64,000 bases of DNA from Allobosea sp039673065 (GCF_039673065.1 NZ_JBDJKW010000001.1:124001-188000), one strand, 5' to 3'; positions 7,048-16,201 are shown, counted from the first letter of the stretch. Notes: generated by a model from the letters alone, not told the origin. Program-made: numbers and translations.

Positions 7048-8427
7048 CTAACGCTTTTGACCAGCTGCCAGCCGGCGCTCGACCGCGATCGAATAGCGCG
7101 ACATGCCCCAGCAGCACAGGAAGTAGAAAACGGCGGCGAAGCCGTAGCCCGTCGCACGGGTCGTCGGCGTCGCCCAGGTCGGGTCGGTCAGCGACGCCTC
7201 GATCGTACGCAGGAAGTCGAAGATGCCGACGATCATCACCAGCGTCGTGTCCTTGAACAGGCCGATGAAGGTGTTGACGATCCCTGGGATCACGATGCGC
7301 AGCGCCTGCGGCAGGATGATCAGCCGCATCATGCTCCAGTAGCCGAGGCCGAGCGACATCGCGCCCTCATACTGGCCCTTCGGAATCGCCTGCAGGCCGC
7401 CGCGGATCACCTCGGCCATATAGGCGGAGGCGAACATGGCGACGCCGATCAGCGGGCGCAGCAGCCGGTCGGGCGAATACTCCTGCGGCACGAACAGCGG
7501 CAGCATGGTGTTGGCCATGAACAGCACGGTGATCAGCGGCACGCCGCGCACGAACTCGATTAAGATCACCGAGATGAGCTGGATGATCGGCAGGCGCGAG
7601 CGACGCCCCAGCGCCAGCAGCACGCCGAAGGGCAGCGAGAACACGATGCCGACCGCCGCGATCAGCAGCGTCACCGTGATGCCGCCCCACAGGCCGGTAT
7701 CCACCCGCGGCAGCCCGATCGAGCTCTCGATCATGCCGAGCGCGGCGAACACCAGCAGCGCGAACAGGATGAGCTGCTTCTGCTCCCAGAAGCGCTTGAG
7801 CGGCGACATCTCCTCGACGACCGCGATCGCCGCGTCGCCCATGTAGAAGCGCACCAGCCGCGGCGCGAAGGAAAGCACGGCGTAGACCGCCGCCAGCGCC
7901 AGCGTGACGAACAGGCAGGTGCGCAGCAGGGCCGCGACGCCGGCGCCGCCGAGCAGCAGCGAATAGGCGCTGAGCGGCATCAGCACGAAGAAGTAGAAGA
8001 AGCCCAGCCGCTTGTAAGGCACCCGGCTCCACAGCAGCCAGACGACACCGATGGCGAACATCGCGAAGACGATGTTGACCCGCCAGCGCTGTGTCACCGG
8101 GTAGGAGCCGTAGATGAAGTACTGGTAGCGGTCGGCGACGTAGGCCCAGCAGGCGCCCACCGGCCGCCCCGCGGTCTCGGCCAGGCAGGCCTCGCGATTG
8201 GTCCCGGTCCACACCGCGTCGAGAATGTAGAAGCGGATCATCCCCGGCAGCGTCGTGACGACGATGTAGAGGCACAGCAGCGTCAGCAGCGTGTTGACGG
8301 GGCCGGAGAACAGGTTGTTGCGGATCCAGGCCAGCGGCCCCGCCACGGAGGCCGGTGCCGGGCGTTCCGGCAGGGTCTCGCGACGGATGAAGGCGTAGGG
8401 CGCGTTTTCGGTGACTGCGTCGGTCAT
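7048..8427 (-). CDS. aapM: General L-amino acid ABC transporter permease
   Basis: Inner-membrane permease of the Aap system. The long N-terminal half has several hydrophobic segments and a cysteine-containing periplasmic loop (about residues 75-105). The C-terminal half holds the HisM-type permease domain with the EAA-like loop (GLQAIPKGQYEGAMSLGLGYWSMMRLIILPQALRIVIPG). The two-part layout and 459 residues match AapM/YhdY rather than a plain HisM permease. It lies 10 bases downstream of aapQ and 13 upstream of aapP on the same strand. Confidence 0.96.
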   Translation of the reverse strand: MTDAVTENAPYAFIRRETLPERPAPASVAGPLAWIRNNLFSGPVNTLLTLLCLYIVVTTLPGMIRFYILDAVWTGTNREACLAETAGRPVGACWAYVADRYQYFIYGSYPVTQRWRVNIVFAMFAIGVVWLLWSRVPYKRLGFFYFFVLMPLSAYSLLLGGAGVAALLRTCLFVTLALAAVYAVLSFAPRLVRFYMGDAAIAVVEEMSPLKRFWEQKQLILFALLVFAALGMIESSIGLPRVDTGLWGGITVTLLIAAVGIVFSLPFGVLLALGRRSRLPIIQLISVILIEFVRGVPLITVLFMANTMLPLFVPQEYSPDRLLRPLIGVAMFASAYMAEVIRGGLQAIPKGQYEGAMSLGLGYWSMMRLIILPQALRIVIPGIVNTFIGLFKDTTLVMIVGIFDFLRTIEASLTDPTWATPTTRATGYGFAAVFYFLCCWGMSRYSIAVERRLAAGQKR

Positions 8428-8437
8428 GTGCGCCCCC

Positions 8438-9631
8438 TCACCGTTCCACCAGCGCCATGCGCTGATTGTAGATGTTCATGATCAGCGAGGTGACCAGCGA
8501 GATCGTCAGGTAGACCGCCATGGTGATCGCCACCACCTCGACCGCCTGCCCGGTCTGGTTCAGCACCGTGCCGGTGAAGACCTGGACGAGATCGGGATAG
8601 CCGATGGCCACCGCCAGCGAGGAGTTCTTGGTCAGGTTGAGGTAGTTCGAGGTCAGCGGCGGGATGATGACGCGCATGGCCTGCGGGATCACCACCAGCT
8701 TGAGCGTCGGCCCCGACCGCAGCCCCAGCGCATGGGCGGCCTCGGTCTGGCCCTTCGAGACCGCGAGGATGCCGGCGCGCACGACCTCGGCGATGAAGCC
8801 GGCCGTATAGGTGGTGAGGCCGAGCAGCAGCGCCACGAATTCCGGGAAGACCTGGATGCCGCCGCGTAGGTTGAAGCCCGCCAGCTCCGGATAGATGAAG
8901 GAGACCGGGCGGCCGAGCACGAAATAGAGCGCCAGCGGCAGCAGCACGATCAGCCCGAGCGCCACCCAGCCGATCGGATACTGCCGGCCGGTGCGGGCCT
9001 GCTGGCGACGCGCCCAGAAGCGGAATGCGATGCTGGCCACGATGCCGAGGACCAGCGCCCAGACGAGGACGCTGCCGCCGGGCCCGAGCTGCGGATCCGG
9101 CAGATAGAGCCCGCGATTGTTGATGAAGATGCCGCCCGGCAGCGTGATCGACTGGCGCGGATTCGGCAGCGGCTTGAGCACCGCATTGTACCAGAAGAAC
9201 AGCTGCAGCAGGAGCGGCAGGTTCCGGATCACCTCGACATAGACCATCGCGATCTTGGCGACGACCCAGTTGTTGGAGAGGCGCGCCACGCCGACGGCGA
9301 AGCCGAGGAAGGTCGAAAGCACGATGCCGATCGAGGCGACAAGCAGCGTGTTGAGCAGGCCGACCCAGAAGGCGCGGCCATAAGTACCGGCAGAGGCGCT
9401 GTACTCGATCAGCTTCTGGTTGATGTCGAAGCCGGAGGCGTTGGTCCAGAAATCGAAGCCGGAGGCGATCTTCTGCGCCCGCAGGTTCTCGATCGCGTTC
9501 GAGGCGGCGGACCAGACCAGGAAGCCCACCGCGGCAAGCAGGAGCAGCTGGTAGGCATAGCCCCGGATCTTCGGATCGTAGAGCAGGGAGGCCCTGCCCG
9601 GTCGAACCGGCTCGGATGATGACGTGGACAC
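8438..9631 (-). CDS. aapQ: General L-amino acid ABC transporter permease
   Basis: Inner-membrane partner of AapM. The permease core (FVGLLNTLLVASIGIVLST onward) and the EAA loop (GILAVSKGQTEAAHALGLRSGPTLKLVVIPQAMRVIIPPL) are clear. A long inserted segment with extra hydrophobic stretches between the first core helices is characteristic of AapQ/YhdX. The 397-residue length fits. It is separated from aapJ by about 540 bp that contain a strong hairpin, and this spacing probably allows binding protein and membrane subunits to be made in different amounts. Confidence 0.96.
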   Translation of the reverse strand: MSTSSSEPVRPGRASLLYDPKIRGYAYQLLLLAAVGFLVWSAASNAIENLRAQKIASGFDFWTNASGFDINQKLIEYSASAGTYGRAFWVGLLNTLLVASIGIVLSTFLGFAVGVARLSNNWVVAKIAMVYVEVIRNLPLLLQLFFWYNAVLKPLPNPRQSITLPGGIFINNRGLYLPDPQLGPGGSVLVWALVLGIVASIAFRFWARRQQARTGRQYPIGWVALGLIVLLPLALYFVLGRPVSFIYPELAGFNLRGGIQVFPEFVALLLGLTTYTAGFIAEVVRAGILAVSKGQTEAAHALGLRSGPTLKLVVIPQAMRVIIPPLTSNYLNLTKNSSLAVAIGYPDLVQVFTGTVLNQTGQAVEVVAITMAVYLTISLVTSLIMNIYNQRMALVER

Positions 9632-9777
9632 CTATGAACGCCCCTTGTTCTGTGACGGCCGGAGGTCCGGTTGCGATCTCGCGATCGAGACACGGCCTCG
9701 TTTCTTGTCGGCTCGTCCTGTTTTACGGCGGCCGGATCGCCAGAGGCGAATCCGTATGGACCGGAAGGTCCGGAGTG

Positions 9778-10017
9778 CTAGTCGAAACGGGAGGAGGTCG
9801 CCAGCGTAAGGGACGCGCTACGCACGGCCCTGACCGGGCGCGGAGCCCGCGGTCCGTCGAACAGCGCCACGAAGGCCAGCCAGGCACCGATGGTCGCAAC
9901 ACCCTCGCGCCCGTCAGCGCTCGAAGGACGGGGCCGGCCGGCCTGGCGGGACGTCGCCGCCTCGCGCGGTCGTATCCCGAGCACGGCCCGCAGGGCCGTC
10001 AGCATGCGAGTCCCCAT
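9778..10017 (-). CDS. Possible small protein between aapJ and aapQ, 79 aa
   Basis: An open frame on the aap strand begins with ATG at 10017 behind AAGGGG at seven bases spacing. It encodes a basic N-terminus (MGTRMLTALRAVLGIRPREAA), a proline/arginine-rich middle and one short hydrophobic stretch (GVATIGAWLAFVALF) that could be a membrane segment. No family is recognised. In high-GC DNA open frames of this size arise by chance, so only the ribosome binding site and the placement in an otherwise unexplained gap support it. Confidence 0.35.
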   Translation of the reverse strand: MGTRMLTALRAVLGIRPREAATSRQAGRPRPSSADGREGVATIGAWLAFVALFDGPRAPRPVRAVRSASLTLATSSRFD

Positions 10018-10132
10018 ATCGTATCCCCTTGATCGCGCGGAGCGGGTTCGAGCCCGCCCTCTGGTATCGTCAGCAAGGATCGGGCCAGTATCGCCCCGAT
10101 CCGCCTCCTTGGGGTATCGACGTCCGGAAGTC

Positions 10133-10160
10133 CTGCCGCGGCGGTCGCCCGCCGCGGCAG
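10133..10160 (-). promoter_or_regulatory. Strong hairpin just downstream of aapJ
   Basis: Perfect 12-bp arms (CTGCCGCGGCGG and its complement) with a four-base loop begin 10 bases past the aapJ stop. There is no T-run, so it is unlikely to be a full terminator. An mRNA-stabilising or attenuating structure that keeps the binding protein more abundant than the permeases is the usual explanation for such hairpins. Confidence 0.65.
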
Positions 10161-10169
10161 TTCGTCAGA

Positions 10170-11195
10170 TCAGCGCACCGGCGGGGCGTATTGCAGGCCG
10201 CCCTTGGTCCACAGCGCGTTCTGGCCGCGGGCGATCTTCAGCAGCGAGCCCGAGCCGACATTGCGCTCGAAGCTCTCGCCGTAATTGCCGACATGCTTGA
10301 TGATCCGGTAGGCCCAGTCGGGCGTCAGGCCGATCGCCTCGCCGAACTTGCCCTCGGTGCCGAGGAGACGCTTGATCTCCGGGTTCGGCGACTTGAGCAT
10401 CTCGTCGACATTCGCCTGCGTCACGCCGAGCTCCTCGGCGTTCAGCATGGCGAAGTGCACCCACTTCACCAGGTTGAACCACTGCTGGTCGTTGTTGCGG
10501 GTCGAGGGGCCGAGCGGCTCCTTCGAGATGATCTCGGGCAGGACCATGTGATCGTCCGGCGCGGTAAGCTTCAGACGCTCGGAATACAGGCCCGACGCGT
10601 CCGTGGTGAAGGCGTCGCAGCGGCCGGAATCATAGGCCTTCACCGTCTCGTCGCTGGTCGCGAAGGCCACGACCTCGTATTTCAGGTTGTTGGCGCGGAA
10701 GAAGTCGGCGAGGTTCAGCTCGGTGGTCGTGCCCTGCTGCGTGCAAACCGAGGCGCCCGAAAGCTCCAGCGCCGAGGTGACGCCGAGCTTCTTGCGGACC
10801 ATGAAGCCCTGGCCGTCATAGTAGTTCACGCCGGTGAAGAGCAGGCCGAGCGAGGTGTCGCGCGACATCGTCCAGGTGGTGTTGCGCACCAGTACGTCGA
10901 CCTCGCCCGACTGGAGCGCGGTGAAGCGGTCCTTGGCCGAGAGCGGGATGAACTTCACCTTGGCCGGATCGTTGAAGATCGTCGCCGAGATGGCCCGGCA
11001 CAGCTCGACGTCGAGCCCCTTCCAGTTGCCCTGCGCGTCCGGCATGGCGAAGCCGGCCAGGCCGGTGTTGGCGCCGCAGTTCAGGATGCCGCGGCTCTTG
11101 ACCTGGGCCAGCGTCTGCGGCGCCTGCGCCTGGGACGCCGTGGCGGCGAGAGCGAGACCGAAACCGGCGACGGCGGCCGCCGTGAACTTCTTCAT
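10170..11195 (-). CDS. aapJ: General L-amino acid ABC transporter, periplasmic binding protein
   Basis: Solute-binding protein that delivers amino acids to AapQM. A signal peptide (MKKFTAAAVAGFGLALAATASQAQA) is followed by the family landmarks: VKSRGILNCGANTGLAGFAMPDAQGNWKGLD, RNTTWTMSRDTSLGL, and a C-terminal SLLKIARGQNALWTKGGLQYAPPVR. The start at 11195 follows GGGGAG. The 341-residue length is that of known AapJ proteins. It is the first gene of the operon and is transcribed away from metC, a gene order also known in Rhizobium. Confidence 0.97.
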   Translation of the reverse strand: MKKFTAAAVAGFGLALAATASQAQAPQTLAQVKSRGILNCGANTGLAGFAMPDAQGNWKGLDVELCRAISATIFNDPAKVKFIPLSAKDRFTALQSGEVDVLVRNTTWTMSRDTSLGLLFTGVNYYDGQGFMVRKKLGVTSALELSGASVCTQQGTTTELNLADFFRANNLKYEVVAFATSDETVKAYDSGRCDAFTTDASGLYSERLKLTAPDDHMVLPEIISKEPLGPSTRNNDQQWFNLVKWVHFAMLNAEELGVTQANVDEMLKSPNPEIKRLLGTEGKFGEAIGLTPDWAYRIIKHVGNYGESFERNVGSGSLLKIARGQNALWTKGGLQYAPPVR

Positions 11196-11448
11196 CGTGA
11201 AACTCCCCTGTTGTCGACTCCGGCCGCAGGCCGGTGTCATTCGTACCGTTCACCCTCGGCATCGCCGCGCCTTACTCGCGCTGTTCGCTGCCGTTTCTTG
11301 GTCCCGGCCGGTCGCCGCAGCGCCGCGCTGGGTGGCCGACAGCGGAATGCCGCCGTCCGGCCTCTTTTCAGTGCGGCCATCACATGCGAGTTTCCGGAGG
11401 TGGTCAAGTGCGACCGCCCCCGCCTCAGAGAGCGCTGCAGCCCCCGAC

Positions 11449-12639
11449 ATGAAGAAGCTACCGCCGTCCGAATTCGCCAAGCTGAGCGAAAAAACCCGCC
11501 TCGTGCTGGCGGGTCGCGATCCGACCGATTCCTATGGGTTCGTCAATACGCCTATCGTCCGGGGGTCCACGGTCGTCTATCCGAACACCGACGACTTCAT
11601 GGTGCGGAAGGCGCGTTACTCCTACGGAACGCAGGGCAATCCGACGATCGACGCGCTGCTCGCCGCGATCGACACGATGGAGGGCGGCGCCGGCTCGGTG
11701 GTGGTCCCCTCGGGGCTGATGGCCTGCACGCTGCCGTTGCTGGCCAATCTCGAGGCCGGCGATCACCTGCTGGTCACCGACAGCGTCTACCGGCCGACCC
11801 GCAGCTTCTGCGACAAGATTCTGCCGCGCTACGGCGTCGAGGTCACCTACTACGATCCCGCGATCGGCGGCGACATCGCCAGCCTGTTCAAGCCGAACAC
11901 CAAGGTCGTGTGGACGGAAGCTCCCGGCTCCCAGACCTTCGAGATGCAGGACATTCCGGCGATCGTCGCCGCCTGCCATGCCCGCGACATCCTGGTGATG
12001 ATGGACAACACCTGGGCGACGCCGCTGTTCTTCCGCGCCCACGACTTCGGCGTCGACATCTCGGTGCAGGCCGGCACCAAGTATTTCGGCGGCCATTCCG
12101 ACGTGCTGATCGGCACGATCTCGGCCCGGACGCCCGAACTCTACAAGCGCCTGCGCGAGACCTGGGAGACGATCGGCGTCATCATCGCGCCCGAGGACGC
12201 CTTCCTGACGCTGCGCGGCATCCGCACCATGAAGCTGCGGCTCGCCGAGCAGATGCCGGCCGGCATCGAGATGGCCCGCTGGCTCGCCGCGCGCCCGGAA
12301 GTGGCGCGGGTGATGCACCCTGCCCTGCCCGACGATCCCGGCCACGCGATCTGGAAGCGCGACTTCACCGGCGCCTCCTCGCTGTTCGCGATCGAGCTGA
12401 AGCCGGTCTCGATGAAGGCTGTCGGCGCGATGCTCGACGGGCTGACCCTGTTCGGCATCGGCGCCTCCTGGGGCGGCTATGAGAGCCTGGTCCTGCCCTT
12501 CGACTGCGCGAGCTACCGCACGGCGACCAGGCCGAGCCATGCCGGCCCGACCATCCGCTTCCATATCGGGCTGGAGGATCTTGCCGACCTCAAGGCCGAT
12601 CTCGAGGCCGGCTTCGCGCGCCTGCGCGCCGCCGCCTGA
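11449..12639 (+). CDS. metC: Cystathionine beta-lyase (PLP-dependent)
   Basis: A Cys/Met metabolism PLP enzyme that cleaves cystathionine to homocysteine, pyruvate and ammonia. Visible landmarks include RYSYGTQGNPT near the N-terminus, VVVPSGLMACTLPLL, the MMDNTWATPLFF strand and the PLP lysine in QAGTKYFGGHSD. The C-terminal GASWGGYESLVLPF is typical. The ATG at 11449 gives 396 residues, the normal length. It is divergent from aapJ, and this pairing is conserved in rhizobia. The gene name metC is by family; a cystathionine gamma-lyase activity cannot be ruled out. Confidence 0.93.
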   Translation: MKKLPPSEFAKLSEKTRLVLAGRDPTDSYGFVNTPIVRGSTVVYPNTDDFMVRKARYSYGTQGNPTIDALLAAIDTMEGGAGSVVVPSGLMACTLPLLANLEAGDHLLVTDSVYRPTRSFCDKILPRYGVEVTYYDPAIGGDIASLFKPNTKVVWTEAPGSQTFEMQDIPAIVAACHARDILVMMDNTWATPLFFRAHDFGVDISVQAGTKYFGGHSDVLIGTISARTPELYKRLRETWETIGVIIAPEDAFLTLRGIRTMKLRLAEQMPAGIEMARWLAARPEVARVMHPALPDDPGHAIWKRDFTGASSLFAIELKPVSMKAVGAMLDGLTLFGIGASWGGYESLVLPFDCASYRTATRPSHAGPTIRFHIGLEDLADLKADLEAGFARLRAAA

Positions 12640-12649
12640 GGCGAATCTG

Positions 12650-12679
12650 CTCCGGGCCGGGCGTCAGCCTGGCCCGGAG
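12650..12679. terminator. Hairpin between convergent metC and LAB_N genes
   Basis: CTCCGGGCC and GGCCCGGAG form a nine-base stem immediately after metC and across the stop codon of the convergent gene. There is no T-run, so intrinsic termination would be weak; it may still help separate the two transcripts. Confidence 0.4.
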
Positions 12680-13008
12680 TTGGTGTCCTCGCCGCGCGCC
12701 CGGGCGCGCAGCACGAACTGCAGATTGCGCAGGTAGACGAATACGCCGAAGCCCTGGCCGACGATGAAGACAGGATCGCGGCGATAGAGCGCGTAGATCA
12801 GCAGCAGCGCGCCGCCGCCGATCGAGAACCACCAGAAGGTCATCGGCACGACCGAGCGCTGCGCCTTCTCGCTGGCCAGCCACTGCACCACGAAGCGCAT
12901 GGTGAACAGGCCCTGCGCCACGATGCCGAGCAGCACCCACCAGTCGACATTGTTGACGAAGACGTCGTGGAAATAGCCACCCACGACATTTTGCAGGTCG
13001 ACAAGCAT
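12664..13008 (-). CDS. Lipid A biosynthesis N-terminal (LAB_N) domain membrane protein
   Basis: This 114-residue protein has three hydrophobic segments and the LAB_N pattern (WWVLLGIVAQGLFTMRFVVQW, then SVVPMTFWWFSIGGGALLLIYALYRRDPVFIVGQ). Its start codon overlaps the stop of the GT2 gene (shared TGATG), so the two are translationally coupled. Such small membrane proteins accompany polyisoprenyl-phosphate sugar synthases that feed lipid A glycosylation. It probably anchors or assists the GT2 enzyme at the inner membrane. Confidence 0.85.
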   Translation of the reverse strand: MLVDLQNVVGGYFHDVFVNNVDWWVLLGIVAQGLFTMRFVVQWLASEKAQRSVVPMTFWWFSIGGGALLLIYALYRRDPVFIVGQGFGVFVYLRNLQFVLRARARGEDTNSGPG

Positions 13009-13760
13009 CAGCGCGCCTCCTGGACGATCTGCGGCACCCGCCGGCGCCGCCGAATGAGCCACCAGACCCCGGCGAGATCGAGGATCCCGACCCAGAGCCT
13101 GTCGAAGAAGCCGTAATTCGAGACGCCGGTCAGCCGCGGCCGGTCGCGGACGTCGTGATGCAGCACCTCGTAGCCCTCGCGCACGACGAGCGCCGGCATG
13201 AAGCGGTGCAGCGCGTCGAAATAGGGCAGCGCCAGATAGGCCTCGCGGCGGAAGCACTTCAGGCCGCAGCCGGTATCGCGCGTGTCGTCCTTGAGCACGG
13301 CGCGGCGGACGCGGTTGGCGATGCGCGACTGGAAGCGCTTGAAGCCGGTATCCTTGCGGCCGACGCGCTGGCCCTGCACCAGCCCGGCGCCCGGGCCGGC
13401 GCTCTCGATCTGCGTCAGCATGGCCGGGATGAAGGCCGGGTCGTTCTGGCCGTCGCCGTCCAGCGTCACCACGATTGGGCCCGAGGCGGCGCGCACGCCG
13501 CTGCGGACCGCGGCCGACTGGCCGCAGGACTGCGCATGCGTGACGACGCGCAGCCAGGGCCTCGTCGCCTGGAGCGCGCGGAGCGCGGCAGGCGTGCCAT
13601 CGCTGGAGCCGTCATCGACATAGACCAGCTCGAACGGGCCGGCGGCGGCGCAGGCCGCCTCGATGTCCTGCACGAGCGGGGCGATGTTGCCCTCCTCGTT
13701 GCGCACGGGCACGACGATGCTGAAGCGCGGGGGGCCGGCGATGGGCGCGGGCTGGATCAC
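13008..13760 (-). CDS. Family 2 glycosyltransferase (polyisoprenyl-phosphate sugar synthase type)
   Basis: A DPM1/ArnC-like GT-A fold: FSIVVPVRNEEGNIAPLV at the start, VYVDDGSSDGT, VVTLDGDGQNDP (metal-binding DGD/Q region), then DTGCGLKCFRREAYLALPYFDALHRF. It lacks the long C-terminal membrane domain of ArnC, but the following LAB_N protein could supply it. The likely reaction is transfer of a nucleotide sugar to undecaprenyl or dodecaprenyl phosphate. Together with the GT39 gene upstream this makes a lipid A (or other envelope glycan) decoration cassette, comparable to the rhizobial galacturonosyl system. The sugar is not deducible. Confidence 0.88.
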   Translation of the reverse strand: MIQPAPIAGPPRFSIVVPVRNEEGNIAPLVQDIEAACAAAGPFELVYVDDGSSDGTPAALRALQATRPWLRVVTHAQSCGQSAAVRSGVRAASGPIVVTLDGDGQNDPAFIPAMLTQIESAGPGAGLVQGQRVGRKDTGFKRFQSRIANRVRRAVLKDDTRDTGCGLKCFRREAYLALPYFDALHRFMPALVVREGYEVLHHDVRDRPRLTGVSNYGFFDRLWVGILDLAGVWWLIRRRRRVPQIVQEAR

Positions 13761-13827
13761 GGAAATCGGTCTTTCTGCTTACGGGGCGCGCAAACTGCTG
13801 CAACCGGCCGCGCGGGGCAAGGGCCGG

Positions 13828-15516
13828 TCACTCCTTGACGTAGACGGCGATCGACAGGCGCTTGCCGCCATTGAGGTTGAAGCCGCGGATCGTGGTCACC
13901 AGCCTCGGCGCCAGCGTCAGGCCGGCGATGCCTTCGGCGAGGCCCTCGGCGGACCGCGCCTCGACCAGCGCCACCCGGCAGCCCGGCTCGCGCAGGAAGC
14001 CCGCCGCGGCCGCGCCGTCATAGCCCATCGCCAGATCGGTGCCGACCAGGAAGACCAGGCTCGGTTCGCGATAGCCGACGGTCATCACCTTCGGGGCAGC
14101 GCAGGGCAGCGCGCGCACCGTCTCGGCCAGGCGCGGCGAGGTGTGGAGCGAGCGCAGGCTCGGCACCCCGAAACCGTAGACGCCGATCCCGAGCAGCAGG
14201 CTCGCCACGACCCCGCGCCAGAGCGCGCGCTCGGTGTGCCCGGCCAGGAAGGTGCGCACGCAGAGCACCGCGAAGGCCAGCGCCAGCGCGAGGATCGGCA
14301 GGGCGACGAAAGGCAGCGTGCGGTCGAGCGTCCAGTTGCCCCAGAGAATGACGCCGACCAGCGCGGTCGGCACCAGCACGACGAGCAGCGCGGTCGCCGT
14401 GGCGCCGCGGCGGGCGCGGTCGATGCCGCCGTTCAGCATGGCCAGCAGCAGCAGGGCGGTGATCGCCGGATAGAGCGGCAGCACGTAATGCGGCAGCTTG
14501 GTGGGCACCGCCTCGAACACCAGCCAGGACGGCACGATCCAGGCCAGCAGGAAGACGACCTGCGGCTCGCGCCGGCGCAGCCAGGCGAAGGGGATCGCCA
14601 TCGCCGCCAGTGCCGCCGCCGGCCAGTAGGTGCCGAAAAACAGCACGAGATAGAGCCCGGGCGGTCCCCAGTGCTTCTCCTGCCCCTCGCCGACCTTGCC
14701 GAGCATGTCCTTGCCGACGCTCTCGCTGAAGAAGTCGCCGCCGGTCTTGAGCGCGATCGCCACGAACCAGGGCAGCACCACCACGAGGCAGAGCAGCAGG
14801 CCGCGCCCGGGCTTAAGCGCATAGAACCAGCGCAGCGTCCGCTCGCGCAGCGAGAGCACGACCACCGCCAGCCCCCAGACCATCGGCACGATCGGTCCCT
14901 TGACCAGCAGCGCCAGCGCCGTCGCCGACCAGAACACCAGCCAGTTCCAGCGGCTCGGCACGAAGGCGAGCGAGCGTGTCCAGTCCAGCCAGGCGCGAGC
15001 GAGCGCCCCCATGGTCGCCACCGCGCAGGCGGCGAGCACCGCATCGGTCTTCGCGATCCTGGCCTCGACCCCGAGCAGCGCCGCGCCCGCCATCAGCGCC
15101 CCGCCCAGCAAGGCCAGCGGCGGCGAGAGGAAGGCGAGCAGCGCCCAGTAGGTCAGCAGCACCGTCCCGATGGCGCCGATCAGCGAGGGAATGCGATAGA
15201 GCCAGATCTGCGTGCGCGCCTCGGGCACGCCGAGCGCCTCGCCGGCCGAGACCGCCGCCGATTGCAGCCAGTAGATGCCGACCGGCTTCTTGTGCCGCGC
15301 CTCCTCCTGGAAGCGGATGTCGACGAAGTCGCGCGTCTCCAGCATCTGCTTGGTCGCCTGCGCGAAACGCGGCTCGTCGCGGTCGAAGGGCGGCAGGCTG
15401 GCGAAGCCGGGCAGGAAGGCACCGAGCGACAGCAGCACCAGCAGCAGGCAGGCACGCCAGTGGCTGACGGAGGCGAAGGCCGTGAGCCGGTCTAGGCCGG
15501 AGCCGAACGGGTTCAT
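13828..15516 (-). CDS. ArnT-like family 39 glycosyltransferase (membrane)
   Basis: An integral membrane glycosyltransferase with about a dozen hydrophobic segments and the GT39 signature FDRDEPRFAQATKQMLETRDFVDIRFQ (catalytic acidic residues in the first periplasmic loop) and RHKKPVGIYWLQ. AAGGAG lies six bases before the ATG at 15516 (MNPFGSGLD), so I use that start rather than the longer frame. It likely takes the lipid-linked sugar made by the GT2 enzyme and adds it to lipid A on the periplasmic side, which usually increases resistance to cationic peptides. About 562 residues. Confidence 0.88.
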   Translation of the reverse strand: MNPFGSGLDRLTAFASVSHWRACLLLVLLSLGAFLPGFASLPPFDRDEPRFAQATKQMLETRDFVDIRFQEEARHKKPVGIYWLQSAAVSAGEALGVPEARTQIWLYRIPSLIGAIGTVLLTYWALLAFLSPPLALLGGALMAGAALLGVEARIAKTDAVLAACAVATMGALARAWLDWTRSLAFVPSRWNWLVFWSATALALLVKGPIVPMVWGLAVVVLSLRERTLRWFYALKPGRGLLLCLVVVLPWFVAIALKTGGDFFSESVGKDMLGKVGEGQEKHWGPPGLYLVLFFGTYWPAAALAAMAIPFAWLRRREPQVVFLLAWIVPSWLVFEAVPTKLPHYVLPLYPAITALLLLAMLNGGIDRARRGATATALLVVLVPTALVGVILWGNWTLDRTLPFVALPILALALAFAVLCVRTFLAGHTERALWRGVVASLLLGIGVYGFGVPSLRSLHTSPRLAETVRALPCAAPKVMTVGYREPSLVFLVGTDLAMGYDGAAAAGFLREPGCRVALVEARSAEGLAEGIAGLTLAPRLVTTIRGFNLNGGKRLSIAVYVKE

Positions 15517-15820
15517 CAGCACTCCTTGCGGCTGCATCGGGAGCGGCCGGGAACGAGAGGTCACGGCGCAGCCGACAGCGGCCAGCGCCTCGCGCACGGC
15601 CCGCGCGACATGGCCGGACCGTCCGCGCCGTTTACGGCTTCGGGCCGCCAGCGGCAAGATGGGCGGCCTCGCGGCGATGCCGCATGGCGGGCGGCCAACC
15701 GCCCGCTCCGGGAACCGTGCGCCCCCCCGCCCGTTCCTCTTTCATGGTTCACACGCCGCGGCAGCGGCGGCACCATGCCGCCGTGCCCAAGGTCGAAACC
15801 GCCTTACGGGGAGAGCAGGA

Positions 15821-15988
15821 ATGAAGATGCCGATCGCCGTCCACACCGAAGAAGACTATGCGCAAGCGCAGGAGCGCGTGGCCGAGCTCAGCACCGAGCC
15901 GGACAGCAAGGAAAAGGACCGCGAACTCGAAGCGCTGGCCGAGGCGATGCTCGCCTTCGAGCTGCGCCGCGACGAGGCGTTGAGCTGA
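15821..15988 (+). CDS. Small HigA-N-terminus-like protein, 55 aa
   Basis: The ATG at 15821 follows a GGGGAG/CAGGA region. The product (MKMPIAVHTEEDYAQAQERVAELSTE, then EKDRELEALAEAMLAFE) resembles the N-terminal segment of HigA-type antitoxins (EEDYxxAxxRVxEL...GTPExDELExLAxxVEAYE). It lacks the helix-turn-helix part, and no toxin gene is adjacent. It is therefore either an independent small protein or a shortened relative. It sits alone between the GT39 gene and pccB. Confidence 0.6.
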   Translation: MKMPIAVHTEEDYAQAQERVAELSTEPDSKEKDRELEALAEAMLAFELRRDEALS

Positions 15989-16201
15989 CGAACGCTCCCT
16001 TGCGGAGCCTACGCCCGCACGGCTAGCCGACCGAAGCGGGCCGTGTCGGCAGCGACGAGCGCGCCGCGCCGACGCCGGCCTTTCCGCGCGGCAACGCACA
16101 GCCGGGCTTGCACCAAAGCCTGACGGACGGGCGATGGACAGGCCGGGCCTCCCCGCTTAAGCCGTGACGACAAGCTTTGTCGGCTCGCGGGGAGACGCTC
16201 C

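Noticed and set aside
10036..10060. GCGGGTTCGAGCCCGC, resembling a tRNA T-arm
   Set aside because: The loop has six instead of seven bases and no acceptor, D or anticodon arms can be placed around it.
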